Shown here: in pieces, positions 10,245 through 20,231 of the stretch
How positions within the stretch are numbered: the stretch's first letter is position 1
How the letters are laid out: every line of letters begins with the position of its first letter
Assembly: GCF_000372725.1 (NCBI RefSeq)
Contig: NW_005200517.1
Span: 10,757 to 74,756 of the forward strand
DNA: 64,000 bases
Direction of reading: 5' to 3'
DNA from: Emiliania huxleyi CCMP1516
Taxonomy: Eukaryota > Haptophyta > Isochrysidales > Noelaerhabdaceae
The notes under the pieces: generated by a model
What the model saw: only the letters and a program-made list of their open reading frames with translations
The model's database searches: none
What the model was told of the DNA's origin: nothing
Made by a program: the position numbers and the translations under genes

Positions 10245-12068
10245 TCATTCGAGGGAAAGGAACGCGTTTCGCACCCCAGCCACCATGCCCGCCACGCCGG
10301 TCAGAACTAGCAGAGCGTTGAGGGAGAGGGAGCGCCACCCGAGCGACCGGCCGTGCGCGCCGACGTAGAGGAGCGGGGGGGCGATGAACGAGATTAGCAT
10401 GGTCGTGAAGGAGCCGATGAGCGCGATGACAAATGGGAAGTTGGGGATGGAGGCCGCCAGCAGCCCGGCGGCGGCGAGGAGGAGGAGGCGGCCCACGAGG
10501 CTGTCGAGGCTGACGCAGGGGCTGCTCCCTTTACTGTCCGGCTCCAGCGGCCAGTCGACGCCCTCCTTGCCGTTGTCGCTGGCGCGGTAGTCGGGACTGG
10601 CTCGCCGGCTGTAGAACTGGATCTCGGAGAGGATGCGGTACACGACGTAGAACTGGATCGGGATGATAGTGAAGGTGGAGACGAGGACGGAGACGGCGGC
10701 GGCGCGGCCGACGGCGGAGTTCGCGTGCATGAGGTTGAATGTGACGGCGCCGGCGGAGCACGAGCCAAAGGACGAGTAGCCCGCCGCGGCGAAGAGGAGG
10801 TACGCGACGCCGGCGATGGCGAAGCCTCTGTCGAAGGCGGAGCTGAAGTGCGCCCTCTCACTCGCCGGCATCTGCTGATAGAGGTCGGGGAAGGTGGAGT
10901 GGCCCGCGAAGCAGAAGAGGACTACGCCGACGCTGACGCCCAGGCCCTGCGGGTTGAAGACGTCGTGGCGCATGGCCGCTGTGCCGCCGCCGTCGCCGAG
11001 GGCGGGGCACGGGCTGCCCTCCTCGACGGGGCTGCCCTCCTCGACGAGTGGCGTGACCAGGGCGGCGGAGAAGAGGACGAGCGACGCGAAGAGGCCGACC
11101 GGCGCGAAGACCGACAGGTGCGCAGGCCGCAGCAGCGTTGTCGGTGCCACCGCCAGGCAGAGCGCGACGGCAACAAGGACCTTGCTGTCGCTGGGAAGCA
11201 GCCCCGCCAAGACGACCGGCCAGCTCGAGATGTGCAGCACAATGAAGGAGACCATCGCACCGAAGCACTCGACCACGAGCAGGAGGCGCACGGCCGCTCC
11301 GGCGAGCGGCCCACCGACGGCGGTCGCGAGCTCATCGTACGAGCGGACGGGCCGACCCTCGCCCGAGAGAGCCCACCGCTCGTTGACCGTGTCGAAGGAC
11401 CAGATGAGCTGCTTTGCCGTCGTGCAGGTGGCGAGAGTCGCGGCGACAATGATCAGCAGCCCGCCCCAGCCGGACTGGCCCATTGCGTACGGGAGACCCA
11501 GCAGCCCCGCACCGATCAGGACGCCGGCCACGGAGAGCGAGAACTGGTTTGCCGTCGGGCCGCCGCCGTCGAGCGGCGCGGGAGCAGAGCCGGAGCCGGA
11601 GCGCAGCCGTGCCGCCGCCGCCGCCCGCCAGCCGTGAGATAGATCGGCGGCACCGAGGGCGGCGATGCTGCCGCTGATATCATTGGAGCGAGCGCGCCGC
11701 CGCCTCGGTTTTTCTGCCGTTTGCTGCGCTTTCTTGACGCCGAGGTGCTGGAGGGCTTCGGTGGAGAGGTTCTGCGGGAGACGCGCGAGCGGCGAGGTCT
11801 TGAGTGTGCCTCCCGAGAGCAGCAGGCTCGCCGCGGGCTGGCGGTGGCGGCCCGAGTGCAGCAGGCTCGTCTCGAGCTGCTCGCGGCGCGTTTTGTGCTC
11901 GGGCAACATCGAGCGTGATGGTCGTGACGTCGTGTGAGAGGCAGGGATGGGATGACAGTAAGGTGCGGCTAGCTTCAGTGGGTGCGCTGTGATGAAGGCA
12001 CGTGTCTGGCAAGTTCGTTTCACTTTCCTCGCGAACACGTTGGGCTGAGCACAGTTTGCCTCTCGCAC
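10245..12068 (-). CDS. Amino acid/auxin permease family transporter (AAAP)
   Basis: An uninterrupted frame gives up to 607 residues. The first ~170 are hydrophilic, with an Arg-rich patch, and are followed by about 11 membrane segments. The first carries the AAAP hallmark FSLSVAGVLIGAGLLGLPYA; others include LLVVECFGAMVSFIVLHI, GVVLFCFAGHSTFPDLY and PNFPFVIALIGSFTTMLI. The family (SLC32/SLC36/SLC38, plant AVT) moves amino acids across vacuolar or plasma membranes with H+ or Na+. A second possible start is Met54 (near 11909), which would still leave a long cytosolic N-terminus. A 24-bp duplication in a loop encodes VEEGSP twice. Another AAAP gene lies at 55.2-56.8 kb and is only distantly similar. 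Confidence 0.85.
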   Translation of the reverse strand: MREANCAQPNVFARKVKRTCQTRAFITAHPLKLAAPYCHPIPASHTTSRPSRSMLPEHKTRREQLETSLLHSGRHRQPAASLLLSGGTLKTSPLARLPQNLSTEALQHLGVKKAQQTAEKPRRRRARSNDISGSIAALGAADLSHGWRAAAAARLRSGSGSAPAPLDGGGPTANQFSLSVAGVLIGAGLLGLPYAMGQSGWGGLLIIVAATLATCTTAKQLIWSFDTVNERWALSGEGRPVRSYDELATAVGGPLAGAAVRLLLVVECFGAMVSFIVLHISSWPVVLAGLLPSDSKVLVAVALCLAVAPTTLLRPAHLSVFAPVGLFASLVLFSAALVTPLVEEGSPVEEGSPCPALGDGGGTAAMRHDVFNPQGLGVSVGVVLFCFAGHSTFPDLYQQMPASERAHFSSAFDRGFAIAGVAYLLFAAAGYSSFGSCSAGAVTFNLMHANSAVGRAAAVSVLVSTFTIIPIQFYVVYRILSEIQFYSRRASPDYRASDNGKEGVDWPLEPDSKGSSPCVSLDSLVGRLLLLAAAGLLAASIPNFPFVIALIGSFTTMLISFIAPPLLYVGAHGRSLGWRSLSLNALLVLTGVAGMVAGVRNAFLSLE

Positions 12069-12120
12069 CCCGTCTGTTTTCCTTTCCTTTGTTTTTCTTT
12101 AGGATGACGCGCCGCCGTTT

Positions 12121-12215
12121 CTAAGCCTTTCCTCACCCCTCACCCACCCCATGCCGTGGTTTCTTAGCTCCGGCCGGCACTCAAGCCAGAGCCGGCCCGA
12201 AGGATTCTTAGCACT
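12121..12215. repeat. Short dispersed repeat (CTTAGCTCCGGCCGGC family)
   Basis: The block CTTAGCTCCGGCCGGCACTC followed by AGCCGGCCCGAAGGATT recurs inverted at about 30832-30895 and partly at 31435-31530, where it extends into a TTTCTTAATGCCCGCAACCC block also found near 30510. This looks like a MITE-like family, although I could not define termini or target duplications. Confidence 0.5.
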
Positions 12216-12559
12216 TAGCAACCCTTTCCCGCTTTGCCCCCCCCCCCCCCCCCACGCCGTGCGTGGTGTGTGTGCCCGCCCCACCCCCGCCGAGAGGAAC
12301 ATCAACAAGCAGGCGCGCAAGATGCGCACCAACTGGGTCACGAACAAGAGAGAGAGAGAACAAGAGCAACAACAAACACAAGAAGAGAAGAAGATTCTCT
12401 CTCGAACAAGCAAACGGCGACGGACGGCTTCTTGCGCTCAGCCGCAGTGGAGGGCGCCCGTACCGCCTAGCTCCGCGGACGGCCCCCCCCACCCTTCAGC
12501 TTCACGTACGGATCATGTAGTTAAGTCCCCACAATCGCTCGTGGGATCGCTTGCTTGTC

Positions 12560-12665
12560 ATGTGAGAGAAAAGAAAGAAAGAAGTCAAAGAGCCAAGTGG
12601 AGGGATGGGAGGACGGCACGCCGCCATGAGGAGTGTGGTGCTAGCCGTCATGGAGAGAGGGTTGT
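12560..12665. repeat. Remnant of the GGGATGGGAGGACGGC dispersed repeat
   Basis: An AAAGAAAGAAAG run followed by GGAGGGATGGGAGGACGGCA, as at 1600-1720 and 61285-61550. It ends about 70 bp before the AAMP start codon, so it may overlap that gene's promoter or 5' leader. Confidence 0.6.
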
Positions 12666-12732
12666 GTTATTTTTATGAGGTTTCTCCTACACCGGTAGCG
12701 ACGACGACCACGAGGCTCTCGCTGGATATATT

Positions 12733-14142
12733 ATGGCAGATAACAGCGCCTCCTCCTCCGCGATGACCGACTTAGAGCCGCGCGACACGGACTCGGTCGT
12801 CGGCGACCTCAACGAGGTTGCGATGCTCGACGACCTCCAGGTGACCGAGGAGATCGACCTCGGTCCGGACGACGTGCCGCCGCCGGACGACGAGTCGGAG
12901 CTCGGCGACGGCTCCGTCATGGGCTCAGGGGACGAGATGGAGGAGATGGCGATGGAGGACTACGGCCAGGACAAGGCGGGTGCGGCCGGCGCGTCGGCCG
13001 ATGCTGCCGCGCCCAGCGAGCCGGTCGAGGACCTCAGCGTGCAGTGCCTCCGGGCGCACACCTCGGCGGTGTTTGCGGTCGCGGTGAACCCTGCCCAGCC
13101 TCACGTGTTCGCCACCGGCGGCGGCGACGACGTGGCCCACCTCTGGCGGCTCGGCTCAGAGGCGCCCGTGGCCGCGCTGCGCGGCCACACCGACTCGGTC
13201 AGCTCGGTCGGCTTCAGCGCCGACGGCTCGTACCTGGCGACGGGCGGCCTCGACGGCGCGGTGCGTGTGTGGGCGGCGGACGGCTCGCTGGTGGTGCTGC
13301 TCGAGGGCCCGACGCAGGGCATCAACTGGGTGTGCTGGCACGCGCGCGGCCACGTCCTCCTCGCGGGCAGCGAGGACGCCACCGCGTGGATGTGGAAGGT
13401 TCCCGAGGGGGCGGTGATGCAAATCTTCTCTGCGCACTCCGCGTCCGTCTCGTACGGTGGGTTCGCAAACGGCGGCCGCTCCGTCATCACCGCCTCCGAG
13501 GACGGCACCATCCGGCTGTGGAACCCTCGCGCCGGCACCGTCGAGCACTGCACGCACGCCTCCCCGCCGCACGAGCCAGAGGCGGTCACCTGCCTGGCGC
13601 CGCACCCGTCCCAAGCCGTCTACCTCTTCGGCGTCGAGTCGGGGGCCGTCAAGATGTGCACCGCACCAGCCCGCGCCGCACCCGCGCCCCCCGCCATCGC
13701 GCCTCGCCCCGCCGCCTCACCCCGCCCCTCCCTCTGCCCCAGTGCGCACGCCGAGAGCGGCAAGCTGCTCGCCTCGCTGCCCGCGCACGAGGACTCTGTC
13801 GAGGCGGCCTCCTTCTGCGAGTGCATGCCGCTCGCCGCCACCGGAGGCATGGACGGCAAGCTCTGCATCTGGGACCTCAACACCTACGGCCTGCGCCACA
13901 CCTGCCTCCACGGGGCGGGCGTCATCGAGGCGGTGTGGCGGCGCGGCTCTCCGCTCGTCTTCAGCTGCACCGTCTCAAAGGAGGTGCGGCTGTGGGACGC
14001 CCGCTCCGGCGCATGCCTCAACACCCTGACCGGCCACACCGACGCGGTGCTCTGCCTGGCCGTCGGCTACCCGGAGGCGGGCGCCTACCTCGTCAGCGGC
14101 TCGGACGACAACACCGCTCGAGTCTGGGCCCTCGACGTCTGA
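12733..14142 (+). CDS. AAMP/Sqt1-like WD40 protein
   Basis: Exons 12733-13655 and 13743-14142 give about 440 residues. An acidic N-terminal tail of ~95 residues is followed by WD40 repeats. The diagnostic stretch GINWVCWHARGHVLLAGSED, then MWKVPEGAVMQIFSAHSASV and VITASEDGTIRLWNP, matches AAMP and yeast Sqt1, the dedicated chaperone of ribosomal protein uL16. The 87-bp intron (GTGCAC to CCCCAG) is a multiple of three with no stop, so the genomic frame reads straight through. Removing it joins GAVKI to AHAESGKLLASL, the normal blade spacing. The acidic tail is the part expected to contact the basic ribosomal client. Confidence 0.88.
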   Translation: MADNSASSSAMTDLEPRDTDSVVGDLNEVAMLDDLQVTEEIDLGPDDVPPPDDESELGDGSVMGSGDEMEEMAMEDYGQDKAGAAGASADAAAPSEPVEDLSVQCLRAHTSAVFAVAVNPAQPHVFATGGGDDVAHLWRLGSEAPVAALRGHTDSVSSVGFSADGSYLATGGLDGAVRVWAADGSLVVLLEGPTQGINWVCWHARGHVLLAGSEDATAWMWKVPEGAVMQIFSAHSASVSYGGFANGGRSVITASEDGTIRLWNPRAGTVEHCTHASPPHEPEAVTCLAPHPSQAVYLFGVESGAVKMCTAPARAAPAPPAIAPRPAASPRPSLCPSAHAESGKLLASLPAHEDSVEAASFCECMPLAATGGMDGKLCIWDLNTYGLRHTCLHGAGVIEAVWRRGSPLVFSCTVSKEVRLWDARSGACLNTLTGHTDAVLCLAVGYPEAGAYLVSGSDDNTARVWALDV

Positions 14143-14159
14143 GCGCAACGGAGAGAGTC

Positions 14160-16330
14160 ACACATTATCGCGCGGTCAATGGTCGTTCTCTCTGAAGCAA
14201 AAAAAATTGCACTGGATACGCCCCGCGGTCATCCTTGTCTTGTGTGGTGTGTGCGCGCGCGCGCGCTAGGCTCTCGCGATCGCCTATGGCGCCTCCCGTG
14301 CGGCGCCCCGCGGCACGCCCGAGAGCGCCGTAGAGCCGCGTGTAGCGCCGAGGAGGTCTCAGACCTCTTTGAATACGCCGACATCGCTGCTTGGCTGGTC
14401 GCCAGCCCCAACTGGACGTCACTCCAGCATCTCGAGGCGTGTCCGAGACTAGCACGGAAGACACGAGTGCATTGTCCTCATATGTTCATTGTTGTCCCTC
14501 TTCGCGCAGGCGGCCAGGCGCGCTCACACCGTCCACCGCACCACCGGGTGCGGCCTGCGTATGTCCTCGTCCTTTGAGGTCTTGAAGGGGAAGGGGCTGT
14601 GGGTCTGTGCATGCATGCATGCATGTGCATGTGCGTGTGTGTGTGGTCGGCGGCGGCGGGGCGCGCGCGTGTGAGTGTGTGTGTCCCAGAGGCGGGATTT
14701 TTCGCTCAGCCTGCGGGTGCGTTCGCGCGTGCACAAAAAACCATCAACCGGCCGACTGCACGCTAAAGGCTACACGCTCGCACACCACTTGCTGAGTGGC
14801 TCTCCTGGGTGCTCAGCCCACGGCGGAGGCACGCCAGGCCCCGGGCAGCCGGCCGTCACTCGCCTAAGCGCCTAAGCGGCCTAAGCGGGGGGGTGCTTAG
14901 GGTGCTTAGGCGCTTAGGCGGCCCTTGCGAGCGTGGCGGCGTGGTGGTATCGTAATACAAGTGACTCCGATGACACACATGATGCTCCTGCTAGTGTCAT
15001 CGCTCAGAGAGCAGCCTCACCGCGTCGAAAGTCTACCACTGGCCCTGGTCGCACACCGCCGCGCTGAGCTGTGGGACCTTGGCGTCGTCCCCACACATCT
15101 TAGTGTACGTGTGTCGTCTCTGACTCTCGGTACAAGGTCCCCAAGTCCGTGCATCTTGTGGTGAGCAGTCATTACCTAAAACTCTCACTTTTTATGCTGT
15201 GAGTCTAGCGCGATCGGCCCGGCTTGCTTAAGTTTGAGTTTTGATGTCGATCTCTCGAGGGGGGGCCAAACACAATAATAAATAAATAAATAAAACGGGC
15301 AAACTCTGAGACGAGATGGGATTTAGGGACATGTGTCCCCGCCCTGCACGATCTTGGTGTGGCTAGTTCCAATTCACTCTGACACGCTAATCTTGAAAAC
15401 GCGTCCAACGGAGCTCCGTGTTGCTCCCAGCGGAATCCCCCGCGCTTCCTGCGGCCATGGCCGATGATACTAGTATGAGAGGTCATCTGGCTACCGCGAG
15501 CGCGACTCAACTCGCCGACGTCGTCCGATGATTGTGCCGCAAAGTCAGCCTCCGGAGGCTATCGTGGGGTCGAGCCGGCAGTAGCCGTGACATGTGGTTC
15601 CACCACCCCTCGCAGGCTTTGCCTCTGACCGCCACCGTTCCCAGGCTGCCTAATGGGATGGAAAGGAAGGCTGGGCGAGCTTATAGTAGCGTGCTCGACC
15701 TCGTCGTGGCAACCTGCACGGCAGCGCTGGTAGGCGCGATGAGCGTCGTGCCACCTGACCCAAGACGGGTCGCAGGAGTCGTACCGAGCGTGTCGAGACC
15801 GTGTCCTGATGTGATCTGCACGGGTGAGTCACGTCGGCGTCAAAGGAGCGACGTGCGACCTGTCAGAGCTTGATCTCCGATCTCAGCGGCGTCGAGTCGT
15901 TTCCGGCGCGCGACAAAGGTACATACCCAGGACGCGCAGAGGCAGCTGCGACCCCGCCGAGTGGACGGCGGCACACCGCGCCACCTGCTGTGTGCAACCG
16001 TCTACTCGGCGGGGTCGCAGCTGCCTCTGGAAGGCACCGAGATGTACCTTTTTCGCGCAATGGACAAAATCAAGGTTTGTAACGCGAGCTGTGCCACAGT
16101 GAAATGGAACTAGCCTCTGAGGGATCTTCAATCCGTGTCCCCTCACCCCTCGTCACAACCCGACACGGAAGAGCGGCAAGAGTTGGGGCTGCGGCTACGG
16201 CTGCGGCTATGAGAGGGGCCGGGGTCGCGGGAGAGCCGCTGCGCCGCGTGGACGCGCCTACACCGCTCTTGCGCCGCTCGCCACCTCTCGCAAAGGTCCA
16301 AAGCCAAGCACAATCGCGCCTCCAAACTTT
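14160..16330. other. Intergenic region with simple repeats and a long hairpin
   Basis: No recognisable gene. 14605-14680 is a (TGCA)n/(TG)n microsatellite. 14860-14925 is a palindromic cluster of CGCCTAAG / CTTAGGCG. 15906-16058 is a long inverted repeat, listed separately. Reading frames in 15530-15870 and 16100-16330 resemble nothing I know. Confidence 0.5.
15906..16058. repeat. ~150-bp hairpin element (MITE-like)
   Basis: Two arms of about 60 bp are inverted copies. The left arm begins GCGCGCGACAAAGGTACAT and contains GAGGCAGCTGCGACCCCGCC; the right arm is its complement and ends ATGTACCTTTTTCGCGC. The spacer is about 30 bp. The size and long arms fit a MITE or fold-back element. I see no clear flanking target duplication. 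Confidence 0.65.
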
Positions 16331-18662
16331 TTACCCACCATCACCGATCGCGGTACACTTCTCGGAGCTAGCGGGTGCGGTGAGGGATCGCGCAAAACTG
16401 TCGCCGTACCTCTCAAGCAGCCATAGTGCCACGCCGTTTGTCCATCCAAAGCCCACCTGGGGCGTGTATTCGCCGCCGCCGCCACTCTCGCCCGGCCGTG
16501 TCGCGTCGTACTTTTCGCGCATCACGCCGTCGCGCGCCCAGCCGCGGTGGTTCGAGCGGAGCCAGCGCAGCGCGAGGTCCTCGGCGAGCTCCGCTGCGCC
16601 GTCTGCTTCGCAGCCCGCCAGGCCCTCGACCAGCATCTGCTGCAGGGGCGGCCACGCGTTTGGCCAGTCCCACTGCTCGCCTATTCACAGCTGAAGCCGT
16701 GAAGCGGTGCTGCTCCGAAGCCACGCGGCTGGCCCGCCCCACTGCTCGCCGCTCTCCACGAGCGTCGTCGCCACGCCGCCCTCCTGCACCAGCCCGCTGC
16801 GCCGCAGCGACTGCACCGCCGCCGCCTCGCGCTCAGCAGAGTGCTGGCAGGCCCACAGCGGAGTGAAGGAGGCCGCAGAGACCTGCTGCAGCTGCCCCCG
16901 CCCCTCCCACTCCACGTCGTGCCACCGCCCCGTCTCGCCGCTCCACATCCACTCGTCCATCGCCTACTCCAACCTCGCACAGCTCTGCGGCAACCACACC
17001 ACGCGCACCGCAGCGCCTCCCGACCACCGCCTGGCGCCGCGCGCTCGCCGCGCGAGCATATCGCCGCGCCGCCGCCTCCGCCGCCTCGACCGCCTCGGAC
17101 ACCTCCCCGTCCTCCCCCCCCCCCCCTTCCCCCTCCCCGGACACCTCCCCGGCCTGCCTCGCGAGCAGGAGAGCCAGCCTCGCGTGCAGCCGCTGCAGCG
17201 TCAGCTCGTTGCGCAGCCTACAGGGCGGGGCGCGCCGCTCGGAAGGGTGTCGCCGCGGCGGCCGTCCCTCCGCGTCTCCTCTGCACAGGATCGCGTTCAG
17301 CTCGACGGGCAGCACCTGCGGCGCGGAGGGGCGAGCCTCTCGCGAGGTCTCTCGCCTCTCGCGAGGTCTCGAGTCTCTCGCGAGGTCTCTCGCGAGGGGC
17401 GGGCGCAGATCCGCCACTCGTCAGCACTCGCCGCTCGGCTCGACGCACCGCAGCGGTGCGGAGCGACCTCAGCGGCTCCTCCTCCGCCTTGCCGCAGCCC
17501 TCCCCGCCGCCCTCTCCGCCCAGCTCTCCGCCCAGGAAGCGAGACGAGAAGTCCCAGCCCGACTCTGCGCACGCCGCCAGCTCGGACCACGCCCGCGCCT
17601 GTGCCGCCGGAGGCAAGCCCGCCGCGGTGGCCTCGTCCTCACGCCACGACTCGGGCCTACGGACCACACAGACCACAGCCACCGGCACGTCGCGCACGTG
17701 TCGCGGAGCCTCGCCCCCGCGACACGGCTCCGCAGGCCGGGGCGCGGAGGCGGCGACAACGTAGCGGTTGAGCAGCGCCTCGGCGTTAATTAGAGATTAA
17801 TTAAACTCTAATTAGAGATTAATTAATCGTAGCGGTTGAGCAGCGCCTCGGCTCGCACGCCGTCCGCCTCGAGCCGGACCGCGCTGCGGCCGTCGCCGGT
17901 GCGCATCCACCACCCGTACTCCGCGTCGAGCGCCGGCAGCGCCTCGCGGAGAAGCCGCAGCGCCGGAGCGGCCCCCTCCCTCTCTGCTCCCTCCCTCTCT
18001 GCTCCCTCCCTCTCTCTCTCGGGCGGCGCGTCGAGGCGGGCGAGGAGGGCGGCGACCATCTGGGTGAGGAGGGGAGGCTGGGAGCGGTTGAGGTAGTACT
18101 TGCGCAGCCCGTTTGGGACGAAGCCGTGCCTCGCCACGCACTCAAGCAGGTTGCTGACCAGGCCGCGCGCCGTCGCGTCCATGTCCACAGCGAGCAGTCC
18201 GAGCACCACCCAGTACGAGTCCCAGTAGTACGCCTCTCGGAAGCGGCCGCCGGGGACGATGACGCCGTGCGACAGCTCGAGCAGCGTGTGCCTGTCCGGC
18301 CGGCGCGCCGCCTCTGCGGAGAGCCGTCGGCCGAGCAGCGGCCACAGCCCGTTGACCGCCGACGCCCACTCGCGCACGGCGCCGGCCGGCAGCCTCGAGA
18401 GGAGCGCCGGCGCAGGCTGGTGGTCCTCTGGCCACCACGGCTCGAGCTGGCCCTCGCCCGGCTCCGCCGAGAAGACGGAGGCCACGAAGCGTCGCAGCTG
18501 CTCCTCCGACGGCGGCTGCGATAGCTCCTCCCAGCGGCGCCAGCACTCGGCAGGCGGCACCAGCAGAGAGAGGTCGACAAAGGTCTTGCAGTCGGGAAAG
18601 ATGCTGGCGGCCTGCACGGCGGCGAGGATGGGGCCGGAGAGGAAGGGGTCGGGCCGGCACAT
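16331..18662 (-). CDS. Trehalase (glycoside hydrolase family 37)
   Basis: The encoded enzyme hydrolyses trehalose to two glucoses. The N-terminal exon (18662 to 17847) has ILAAVQAASIFPDCKTFVD and signature 1, PGGRFREAYYWDSYW. Later exons have AESGWDFSSRF (family catalytic Asp), LPVELNAIL, WMWSGETGRWHDVEW, signature 2 QWDWPNAWPP, and REKYD before EYTPQVGFGWTNGVAL. Resolved introns are 17779-17846 (GC donor), 17657-17737 (GC), 17316-17448 (GT), 16964-17027 (GT) and 16681-16749 (GC). One more junction, near 17220-17300, is unclear. Two of these introns are bounded by long direct repeats. The start at 18662 is the Met nearest the domain; 18731 is possible. No obvious signal peptide, so perhaps a cytosolic form. 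Confidence 0.88.
17760..17852. repeat. 25-bp exact direct repeats around an AT-rich intron core
   Basis: 17760-17784 and 17828-17852 are identical. Between them lie 43 bp consisting almost only of TAATTAGAGATTAATTAA in two tandem, partly palindromic units. On the trehalase (minus) strand each copy contains GCCGAG|GCGCTG. Splicing GC-AG between the copies removes exactly one copy plus the core. Confidence 0.9.
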
Positions 18663-18749
18663 GGTGAGAAATATTATTAAATGGACTCGGCGGCGCAGGA
18701 CGCGGTACAAACGCGGTACACCAAAAGGCACGCGCTGCCTGCACGGCGT

Positions 18750-18848
18750 TCACTCGAACGCCATGCACATGGCGCGGAGCAGCATCGGGTTGGTGTCGAA
18801 CCCGAGCGGGTCCTCCTCCCAGTCCCGGTGCCCACCCTCCGCGTCATC
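18750..18848 (-). pseudogene. Orphan coding-like exon ending in a stop
   Basis: A frame entered after a CAG reads an acidic, protein-like stretch containing DWEEDPLGFDTNPMLL and ends RAMCMAFE-stop at 18750. It looks like the 3' exon of a minus-strand gene, but the sequence to its right is the 5' region of the plus-strand TPR gene. It may be a stranded fragment or an upstream exon of an unrecognised gene. I do not recognise the protein. Confidence 0.25.
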
Positions 18849-18897
18849 CTGCTCATTTGTTTTGTGAAGAGAAAAAAAAGCTCAATTACATGTCGAT

Positions 18898-19875
18898 ATG
18901 CGCTTACCCCGCCGCGCGCTGCTGTCCCACTCGCTCAGCCACTCGCTCAGCCTCGTCGCGCTCTTCGGCAGCGCGCGTGTGCAGCGAGACGGGATAGCCT
19001 TCGCCGCAGAGCCGAGCTCGGAGGCCGTCGCGAGGGCAAAGGGCGCGTTCGCCGCGTTCGACCAGCGCGACCTGCCGCTCGCAGACCGCCTCTTTACGCA
19101 GACGATCGAGGAGTGGCGACGGCTGGACCGCGGCGTGGAGGAGATCACCAGCCTGCTCGTGGCGCGCGCGGGCGTGCGGACAGACAACCGAGAGTTCTCG
19201 GCCGCCAAGGCCGACCTCGACGAGGCCATCGCCCTAATGAGACCGACGGGCGAGAAGAGCAACGGGCTCGGCGCGTACCGCGAGTACCCGGACGCATTCG
19301 TGCAGCGCGGCCTCGCCAACGAGGGGCTGCGAGACTGGCGTGGCGCCCTGAGCGACTACGACAAGGCGGTGAGCCTGTGGGGCGGAGCGGGCGACGGAGT
19401 CAACCCCTACACGCTGACCTACAGGGCGCGCGCCAGGGCAGAGGTCGGCGACTACGAGGGCGCGCTCTCCGACTACCGCGGCGCGTCCTCCATCTTTTCC
19501 CGCGTGGACAAGAACGTGGAGCAGTCGTCCTTCGCGCGGGCGGGCGAGGCCGTGACGCTCTACGCGCTCGACCGGCGCGACGAGGCGGTGAGGGTGGCGA
19601 GGCAGGTCGTCACCCGCTTCCCGGGCCTGACGGACCTGCACGTCCTGCTCGCCGCGGACGCGTGGGACCGGGGCGATCGCGAGAAGGCGATCAAGGAGTG
19701 GTCGTTCGCTTGCGACGCGATCTCGACGGGGTGCGCAAAGTATCGCGACGTCAAGGAGGGCGGCTGGCTGGTGGAGGTCAGGCGGTGGCCCGCTCCGCTC
19801 GTGCAGAGGCAGCGCACCTTCCTAGAGGAGTCGCAGGGCGGGGTGATGATGGGGGCGCGCGCCGCAGGTAGCTGA
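18898..19875 (+). CDS. Plastid/thylakoid-lumen TPR protein
   Basis: A single-exon frame gives 325 residues. A hydrophobic N-terminus (SHSLSLVALFGS) is followed near residue 35 by IAFAAEP, which resembles a thylakoid processing site. Then come TPR units (ADRLFTQTIEEWRRL, AKADLDEAIALM, WRGALSDYDKAVSLW, YEGALSDYRGASSIF, AVRVARQVVTRFPG). The C-terminal CAKYRDVKEGGWLVEVRRWP with LVQRQRTFLEE matches a conserved tail of cyanobacterial and chloroplast TPR proteins. The exact partner is unknown. TPR scaffolds of this kind generally assist photosystem or lumenal complex assembly. Confidence 0.75.
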   Translation: MRLPRRALLSHSLSHSLSLVALFGSARVQRDGIAFAAEPSSEAVARAKGAFAAFDQRDLPLADRLFTQTIEEWRRLDRGVEEITSLLVARAGVRTDNREFSAAKADLDEAIALMRPTGEKSNGLGAYREYPDAFVQRGLANEGLRDWRGALSDYDKAVSLWGGAGDGVNPYTLTYRARARAEVGDYEGALSDYRGASSIFSRVDKNVEQSSFARAGEAVTLYALDRRDEAVRVARQVVTRFPGLTDLHVLLAADAWDRGDREKAIKEWSFACDAISTGCAKYRDVKEGGWLVEVRRWPAPLVQRQRTFLEESQGGVMMGARAAGS

Positions 19876-20099
19876 GCGGGACCGCGGCGGGAGTGCGTAT
19901 ATCTAAAAAAAATCTGGAGACGGATTTGGAGCACTTCGAGTGCAGTCGGTAAGCGTAAGGCTCTAGGGGTACTAACCTCACCCCCCCCCACCGCCCACTC
20001 ATGTCTCATGTGCGTTTGGTCACGTCATGTTCGTCCGGGGGTAGTGGAGTATCATCGCGCTGCCTGAATTTCTGTTTTCCTTGTCGGTCGCTCGTGGCT

Positions 20100-20127
20100 A
20101 GGTAGGTAGGTAGAAAGGTGAAGAACA
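20100..20127 (+). promoter_or_regulatory. 28-bp shared upstream element, copy 1
   Basis: This AGGTAGGTAGGTAGAAAGG-containing 28-mer is identical to 25845-25872. It ends 104 bp before the chosen TBC start codon. The other copy ends 106 bp before the RNASEH2C start. The surroundings differ apart from a nearby AAAGAAA run. It is a candidate promoter element, but a dispersed repeat is equally possible. Confidence 0.4.
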
Positions 20128-20231
20128 ACACCATCGCGGCTCTCGGATGGAGAAAAGAAAGGTGCGGGTCCCGAGTGGCGGCGGTAGCAGCCCAGCGAGG
20201 AGGAGACCCGTGTATATGGACTGACCGCACA

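Noticed and set aside
10725..11642. 305-residue plus-strand ORF
   Set aside because: Charged, motif-free antisense shadow of the AAAP transporter.
14176..14260. Possible small nuclear RNA fragment
   Set aside because: A superficial match to the TTGCACT part of U1 only; no other conserved blocks or Sm site found.
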